Part shown: positions 56,849-64,000 of the stretch, in pieces
Position numbering within the stretch: the first letter of the stretch is position 1
Layout: each line of letters begins with the position of its first letter
Assembly (NCBI GenBank): GCA_021186555.1
Contig: JAJKFL010000004.1
Coordinates: 12,518,779 to 12,582,778, forward strand
Source: Reticulitermes speratus
Lineage: Eukaryota > Arthropoda > Insecta > Blattodea > Rhinotermitidae
DNA length: 64,000 nt
Direction: 5' to 3'
Notes under the pieces: model-generated
Told to the model about the DNA's origin: nothing
The model's input: the letters and a program-made list of their open reading frames with translations, nothing else
Database searches by the model: none
Made by a program: the position numbers and the translations under genes

Positions 56849-58690
56849 GTGTGATCAGGTAATACCTTGTAGTGGTGTAATCAGGTAATACCTTGTCGTG
56901 GTGTAATCAGGTAATACCTTGTTGTGGTGTAATCAGGTAATATCTTGTTGTGGTGTAATCAGGTATTACCTTGTCGTGGTGTAATCAGGTAATACCTTGT
57001 CGTGGTGTAATCAGGTAATACCTTGTCGTGGTGTAATCAGGTAATACCTTGTCGTGGTGTAATCAGGTAATACCTTGTCGTGGTGTAATCAGGTAATACC
57101 TTGTCGTGGTGTAATCAAGTAATACCTTGTTGTGGTGTAATCAGGTAATATCTTGTTGTGGTGTAATCAGGTATTACCTTGTCGTGGTGTAATCAGGTAA
57201 TACCTTGTCGTGGTGTAATCAGGTAATACCTTGTCGTGGTGTAATCAGGTAATACCTTGTCGTGGTGTAATCAGGTAATACCTTGTCGTGGTGTAATCAA
57301 GTAATACCTTGTCGTGGTGTAATCAGGTAATACCTTGTCGTGGTGTAATCAGGTAATACCTTGTTGTGGTGTAATCAGGTAATATCTTGTTGTGGTGTAA
57401 TCAGGTATTACCTTGTCGTGGTGTAATCAGGTAATACCTTGTAGTGGTGTAATCAGGTAATATCTTGTTGTGGTGTAATCAGGTAATACCTTGTCGTGGT
57501 GTAATCAGGTAATACCTTGTTGTGGTGTAATCAGGTAATATCTTGTTGTGGTGTAATCAGGTATTACCTTGTCGTGGTGTAATCAGGTAATACCTTGTCG
57601 TGGTGTAATCAGGTAATACCTTGTCGTGGTGTAATCAGGTAATACCTTGTCGTGGTGTAATCAGGTAATACCTTGTCGTGGTGTAATCAAGTAATACCTT
57701 GTCGTGGTGTAATCAGGTAATACCTTGTCGTGGTGTAATCAGGTAATACCTTGTTGTGGTGTAATCAGGTAATATCTTGTTGTGGTGTAATCAGGTATTA
57801 CCTTGTCGTGGTGTAATCAGGTAATACCTTGTAGTGGTGTAATCAGGTAATACCTTGTAGTGGTGTAATCAGGTAATACCTTGTCGTGGTGTAATCAGGT
57901 AATAACTTGTCGTGGTGTAATCAGGTAATACCTTGTCGTGGTGTAATCAGGTAATAACTTGTCGTGGTGTAATCAGGTAATACCTTGTCGTGGTGTAATC
58001 AGGTAATACCTTGTCGTGGTGTAATCAGGTAATAACTTGTCGTGGTGTAATCAGGTAATACCTTGTAGTGGTGTAATCAGGTAATACCTTGTAGTGGTGT
58101 AATCAGGTAATACCTTGTCGTGGTGTAATCAGGTAATAACTTGTCGTGGTGTAATCAGGTAATACCTTGTTGTGGTGTAATCAGGTAATATCTTGTTGTG
58201 GTGTAATCAGGTATTACCTTGTCGTGGTGTAATCAGGTAATACCTTGTCGTGGTGTAATCAGGTAATACCTTGTCGTGGTGTAATCAGGTAATACCTTGT
58301 CGTGGTGTAATCAGGTAATACCTTGTAGTGGTGTAATCAGGTAATACCTTGTCGTGGTGTAATCAGGTAATAACTTGTCGTGGTGTAATCAGGTAATACC
58401 TTGTCGTGGTGTAATCAGGTAATAACTTGTCGTGGTGTAATCAGGTAATACCTTGTCGTGGTGTAATCAGGTAATACCTTGTCGTGGTGTAATCAGGTAA
58501 TAACTTGTCGTGGTGTAATCAGGTAATACCTTGTCGTGGTGTAATCAGGTAATACCTTGTCGTGGTGTCATCAGGTAATACCTTGTCGTGGTGTAATCAG
58601 GTAATACATTGGTGTGGTGTAATCAGGTAATACCTTGTTGTGGTGTAATCAGGTAATACCTTGTCGTGGTGTAATAAGGTAATACCTTGT
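56849..58690. repeat. 26-bp minisatellite, about 71 copies with higher-order blocks
   Basis: Unit GTGGTGTAATCAGGTAATAC then CTTGTC. A marker trio (AATATCTTG, then TTGTGG, then GGTATTACC) recurs near 56940, 57148, 57382, 57541, 57773 and 58188, dividing the array into blocks of roughly 160 to 415 bp. Thus segments of several units were duplicated together. Confidence 0.97.
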
Positions 58691-60041
58691 CACTTACCGG
58701 AAACTCTTGACCACAGTCGCAACAAACCTCGACCTAGGTTCGAACCAAGCACCTCCCAAATAAAAATCCAAATACTTAAAACTAAGTCAACTCTATTGGT
58801 TAGAAAGAGGCTGGACGTAATCTTCACGTTCCGGCTGATTTATCCTCGGGGAGAAACAGACGTTTGTTGGACAGCAGAGAGTGCTTCAGACTGGTAGTGA
58901 AAGGCCATACACTTGCCCTGCTGTAAATGTAACTTGGCTGTCAAGGTCATGGGCATTCGCTACCTTGAAACAGGTCGCGACAGCTTCTTACTCCGAACAC
59001 TGCAATTCAACCCTCTTCACAGCCTATGTCAAATATGCTCCGCAGCTGATAGAGATTATTTAAGTAATCTGAGTACCGTTTATCATATATCGAAAGAGTA
59101 GCTAAACTGTTATTCTACAGAATGTTCCTGTTATCGTATCCCTCAGTATGGCAGCTTTACTTCCTACAAAGCCTGCAAGTGCCTAGACATACTGTGACAC
59201 TCTCAATGCTCGGGGACACCGTAAAAGAAATGCAATGTCCTCAAATACTTCACTTTATTACTCTACATCTCTACATCTACTTTATGAACAAGAAGAATAG
59301 CGTCTTCCTCTGAACAGTCCGTATTACAAAGTTAACATCCCACTCACATTTCTACTTAAATAACTCTGGAATTTGAACCCGGAGACAGCTGAAATTGTGC
59401 TATCAAATTTATGAGAGTTCTAACTATACATGTGGCGGTGCGTGACGTTTCTAGGATCGCCTATAAAATGGCACCAGCAGCCTAACGCCAATTACAGACG
59501 CCATAGTGAATTGCAAAATACGGCCCCAAGGAACCTTCTGTTTCACGGGCTTTTGACTGTCTATTGCCGATTATCTTCATTTATGCGTTTCTTCAGGTTT
59601 ATCTTCATGAAAGTTTAGAAGTTTCTATCCTTTAAACATCTTCTCCGTTTGTTCCAAACATTTGTTACTTCTAATGATAGTTCCGGCAATAACGTTCTAC
59701 TCGCAGCCATGTTTGACTAAAGCAAATGAGAGAATTTTAATGTTTCCTCTTTCTGCTGAATCTCAGAAATTGCAGTGTCGTTATAACGGAATTATTTTGT
59801 ATACTTTACAGCGCAACTTACTGCCTCAAACGAATAAAGCAGGGTTACGACGCCACCAAACTCTTTGTGCATCCCATTTGAACATTTCAGGCCGTTAACA
59901 GATTTTCACAGTATTTGATGTGAATGTTACTTCATTCGAGGACACAACAACGCCACAATTTTCAATAGACACGTTTGTATCTCTGCGGTCCTTCTATTGA
60001 AATATCAACGTTCGTAACTCACAAGTGGAGGACCACTCAAG
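58691..60041. other. Unassigned spacer
   Basis: No recognisable exon or element. Short frames here have no domain I can name. Confidence 0.5.
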
Positions 60042-60328
60042 AGTAAAGGTAAAGGTAAACTTCATCCTATAACAGGCCATGAAGCCTCAGAGGGGGAGCA
60101 GAGATATATCTCCACAATTTATTTAACCTCGCCGCTAGATAGAGTGGGTAGTCAACGCCACGCCCCGGCCGTTTACCACCGAGGAGACGTGGTACACATT
60201 GTACAGGAGGCTGGGTGGGCCCCAGTGCCGATTTGGACGGTTGCGGAAAATCTTGCCCTCACCGGGTTTCGATCCCCTGACCGTCCAGCCCGTAGCGAGT
60301 TACTATACCGACTGAGCTGTCGCGGCCC
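60042..60328 (-). mobile_element. tRNA-headed SINE (type C)
   Basis: Minus strand: GGGCCGCGACAGCTCAGTCG head, TATAGTAACTCGCTACGGGC, a B-box-like GGGGATCGAAACCC, and the 3' end with TTTACCTTTACC. Full-length compared with 14881-15150. Confidence 0.88.
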
Positions 60329-60461
60329 ACAAACTGCTCAAAGACCTTTATGAAATTTGATATTTGGAGGTTTGGTGGCCAAATTAAAGGCTATTTGTAT
60401 TTGCGTTTTGATCTGAAAATTATAACAGTTTAACAAAAACCTAAACTGTATTTCAAGATCC

Positions 60462-61650
60462 AGTCCGTACCGCGCAGTAAACACACTCCGTCTCAGTTAT
60501 ACAAACCAATTAGTTAATGCTGTACAGTGAAATAATCGCTGTTTGTTCTGAGATCCACACAAAACACATAAATACAGTCCGTACCGCGCAGTAAACACAC
60601 TCCGTCTCAGTTATACAAACCAGTCAGTTATGTTGTACAGTGAAATAATCGCTGTTGGATCACTACAGTACCTAATCGTTCAGATACAAACATCACGTAC
60701 ATAAATAAGTCGCGTTACCGTGCTGAGATCCACATAAAACACTAAATACAGTCGTACGCGCAGTAACACACTCCGTCTCAGTTATACAAACCAAACAGTT
60801 AATGTTGTACAGTGAAATAATAGCTGTTTGTTCTGAGATCCACACAAAACACATAAATACAGTCCGTACCGCGCAGTAAACACACTCCGTCTCAGTTATA
60901 CAAACCAAACAGTTAATGTTGTACAGTGAAATAATCGCTGTTTGTTCTGAGATCCACACAAAACACATAAATACAGTCCGTACCGCGCAGTAAACACACT
61001 CCGTCTCAGTTATACAAACCAAACAGTTAATGTTGTACAGTGAAATAATAGCTGTTTGTTCTGAGATCCACACAAAACACATAAATACAGTCCGTACCGC
61101 GCAATAAACACACACCGTCTCAGTTATACAAACCAGTCAGTTAATTTTGTACAGTGAAATAATCGCTGTTTGTTCTGAGATCCACACAAAACACATAAAT
61201 ACAGTCCGTACCGCGCAGTAAACACACTCCGTCTCAGTTATACAAACCAGTCAGTCAATGCTGTACAGTAAAATAATCGCTGTTTGTTCTGAGATCCACA
61301 CAAAACACATAAATCCAGTCCGTACCGCGCAGTAAACACACTCCGCTTCAGTTATACAAACCAGTCAGTTAATGTTGTAAAGTGAAATAATCGCTGTTTG
61401 TTCTGAGATCCACACAAAACACATAAATACAGTCCGTACCGCGCAGTAAACACACTCCGTCTCAGTTATACAAACCAGTCAGTTAATGTTGTACAGTGAA
61501 ATAATCGCTGTTTGTTCTGAGATCCACATAAAACACATAAATACAGTCCGTACCGCGCAGTAAACACACTCCGTCTCAGTTATACAAACCAGTCGCTTAA
61601 TGCTGTACAGTGAAATAATCGCTGTTTCTTCTGAGATCCACACAAAACAC
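60462..61650. repeat. 114-bp satellite, array 3: about ten copies, one rearranged
   Basis: Same family as arrays 1 and 2, with more divergence. One unit is interrupted at about 60657-60745 by foreign sequence (GGATCACTACAGTACCTAAT onward). It leaves into ACTGTGTGTGCAGAACGTAG, the common 3' flank, then GTAACCACTGGGCTTTAA, which is also seen after array 1. Confidence 0.96.
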
Positions 61651-61737
61651 ATAAATACACTGTGTGTGCAGAACGTAGAATTGTTGAATGTTAAACTGAT
61701 GGTACATGTAGTAACCACTGGGCTTTAATTTATCTGT

Positions 61738-61900
61738 CTTATGGTAAGAACAGCTGGCGGGCTGTTGTGAGCACGGCAAAGAATTTCGCGTTCCATAAAA
61801 TGCCTTCAAATTCTTGGCCAGCTGAAAAACTATTAGCTTCACAAGAACACTGATCAATGAGGACAGCAGTCAGTTGTTTAGTTGGTTAGTTTAATTAGTC
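61738..61900 (+). mobile_element. LINE 3' UTR fragment, same family as 34096
   Basis: Holds GGCGGGCTGTTGTGAGCAC, GTTCCATAAAATGC, TTAGCTTCACAAGAACACTG and a TTAGTTGG tail, matching the 3' end of the other copies. It abuts the 3' flank of satellite array 3. Confidence 0.7.
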
Positions 61901-62139
61901 AGTCAGTTAATTATTCAATGTTCTTTCAGAGATTAAAATAAAAATATGGTGATCATGTGAAAACTTCCTATTGTTTTAATTTCGATGGCCACAACAAGTA
62001 AATCATTGGCGTTAAGGACGTAATATTTCGCGTGGAGGTAAATCACGAACATAGCAAAGCATGAGTGCTGGAACAGTTTGTAAGAAAAATTACGAACTTT
62101 GCGATAGTGCGGAAATTTGAGATCACACTGACAAATTTA
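61901..62139. other. Short unassigned spacer
   Basis: No recognised gene or element before the terminal array. Confidence 0.4.
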
Positions 62140-64000
62140 ACGTGTAGGCACAGTACAGTACATTACAGTATCTGTAGGCGCAGTACAGTACATTACAGTA
62201 TCTGTAGGCACAGTAAAGTACATTACAGTATCTGTAGGCACATTACAGTACATTACAGTATCTGTAGGCACAGTAAAGTACATTACAGTATCTGTAGGCA
62301 CAGTACAGTACATTACTGTATCTGTAGGCACAGTAAAGTACATTACAGTATCTGTAGGCACAGTACAGTACATTACAGTATCTGTAGGCACAGTACAGTA
62401 CATTACAGTATCTGTAGGCACAGTACAGTACATTACAGTATCTGTAGGCACAGTACAGTACATTACATTATCTGTAGGCACAGTACAGTACATTACAGTA
62501 TCTGTAGGCACAGTACAGTACATTACAGTATCTGTAGGCACAGTACAGTACATTACAGTATCTGTAGGCACAGTACAGTACATTACATTATCTATAGGCA
62601 CAGTAGAGTACATTAGAGTATCTGTAGGCACAGTACAGTACATTACAGTATCTGTAGGCACAGTACAGTACATTACAGTATCTGTAGGCACAGTACAGTA
62701 CATTACAGTATCTGTAGGCACAGTACAGTACATTACAGTATCTGTAGGCACAGTACAGTACATTACATTATCTGTAGGCACAGTACAGTACATTACAGTA
62801 TCTGTAGGCACAGTACAGTACATTACAGTATCTGTAGGCACAGTACAGTACATTACAGTATCTGTAGGCACAGTACAGTACATTACAGTATCTGTAGGCA
62901 CAGTAAAGTACATTACAGTATCTGTAGGCACATTACAGTACATTACAGTATCTGTAGGCACAGTAAAGTACATTACAGTATCTGTAGGCACAGTACAGTA
63001 CATTACAGTATCTGTAGGCACAGTAAAGTACATTACAGTATCTGTAGGCACAGTACAGTACATTACAGTATCTGTAGGCACAGTACAGTACATTACAGTA
63101 TCTGTAGGCACAGTACAGTACATTACAGTATCTGTAGGCACAGTACAGTACATTACAGTATCTGTAGGCACAGTAAAGTACATTACAGTATCTGTAGGCA
63201 CAGTACAGTACATTACAGTATCTGTAGGCACAGTACAGTACATTACAGTATCTGTAGGCATAGTACAGTACATTAGAGTATCTGTAGGCACAGTACAGTA
63301 CATTACAGTATCTGTAGGCACAGTACAGTACATTACAGTATCTGTAGGCACAGTACAGTACATTACAGTATCTGTAGGCACAGTAAAGTACATTACAGTA
63401 TCTGTAGGCACAGTACAGTACATTACAGTATCTGTAGGCACAGTACAGTACATTACAGTATCTGTAGGCACAGTACAGTACATTACAGTATCTGTAGGCA
63501 ACAGTAACAGTACATTACAGTATCTGTAGGCACAGTACAGTACATTACAGTATCTGTAGGCACAGTAAAGTACATTACAGTATCTGTAGGCACAGTACAG
63601 TACATTACAGTATCTGTAGGCACAGTACAGTACATTACAGTATCTGTAGGCACAGTACAGTACATTACAGTATCTGTAGGCGTACAGACAGTTACCAGTA
63701 CATACTTACAGTATCTGTAGGCACAGTACAGTACATTACAGTATCTGTAGGCACAGTACAGTACATTACAGTATCTGTAGGCACAGTACAGTACATTACA
63801 GTATCTGTAGGCACAGTACAGTACATTACAGTATCTGTAGGCACAGTACAGTACATTACAGTATCTGTAGGCACAGTACAGTACATTACAGTATCTGTAG
63901 GCACAGTACAGTACATTACAGTATCTGTAGGCACAGTACAGTACATTACAGTATCTGTAGGCACAGTACAGTACATTACAGTATCTGTAGGCACAGTACA
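62140..64000. repeat. 30-bp minisatellite of CAGTA-type subunits, about 62 copies, running off the window
   Basis: Unit GGCACAGTACAGTACATTAC then AGTATCTGTA. Internally it is four CAGTA-like pentamers plus TCTGTAGG, so it grew from a pentanucleotide. Two irregular spots (63500 and 63680-63720) could be genuine indels or assembly errors. The 454-codon minus frame of VPTDTVMYCT repeats is an artefact of the 30-bp period. Confidence 0.97.

Noticed and set aside
11583-60328. tRNA genes suggested by A and B boxes
   Set aside because: All candidates continue into conserved SINE bodies and tails, several with target duplications, so they are SINE heads rather than tRNA genes.
62065-63994. 454-codon minus frame of a ten-residue repeat
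   Set aside because: Thirty-base tandem unit; the frame breaks where the array has indels. No non-repeat coding sequence is attached.
62140-64000. Telomeric repeat
   Set aside because: The unit contains GTAGG but not the insect TTAGG repeat; it is a 30-bp minisatellite.

Overview
The window is animal nuclear DNA, almost certainly from an insect with a large, repeat-rich genome. Two exons of a beaten-path (Beat) family immunoglobulin gene, several tRNA-headed SINEs, mariner-type transposon debris and the 3' ends of two non-LTR retrotransposon families support this. The LINE tails and SINEs resemble, from memory only, those of cockroaches such as Periplaneta americana. The species is an inference. 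There are no bacterial-type operons and no complete protein-coding gene.

The only host coding sequence I can defend is on the minus strand. Exon 13338-13127 encodes the first half of an Ig domain and exon 537-402 the second half. They join in phase 0 across a 12.6-kb intron. The gene runs off the left edge. Its 5' exons, including the signal peptide, must lie to the right of 13338, so much or all of the remaining window may be its upstream intron, but no further exon was recognised.

About 27 kb of the 64 kb (roughly 40 percent) is tandem repeat: 22 sizeable arrays with units of 17 to 134 bp, most with their own unit sequence. One family, of 114 bp, occurs as three separate arrays (35.6, 47.2 and 60.5 kb) with shared boundaries. 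The longest arrays are 59 bp (6.3-8.0 kb), 17/19 bp (9.2-11.1 kb), 134 bp (23.2-25.7 kb), 31 bp (50.1-53.3 kb), 26 bp (56.8-58.7 kb) and 30 bp (62.1 kb to the window end). Many long open frames here are only the by-product of units that are multiples of three.

Between arrays lie SINEs of at least four types, several with visible target-site duplications; 3' fragments of two LINE families; mariner-type elements at 19.2, 20.2, 22.4, 53.7 and 53.9 kb; and fold-back elements at 4.0, 22.4-25.9, 32.0 and 42.4 kb whose arms carry hammerhead-ribozyme motifs of the minimal kind known from Penelope-like retroelements.

The most interesting observations concern where arrays arise. The Beat exon 402-537 is bounded on both sides by arrays built from its own splice-site sequences. 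A LINE 3' terminus is amplified 18 times in place. The 134-bp satellite sits inside a fold-back element with ribozyme-bearing ends, and the 114-bp satellite appears to travel as cargo of a mobile unit.
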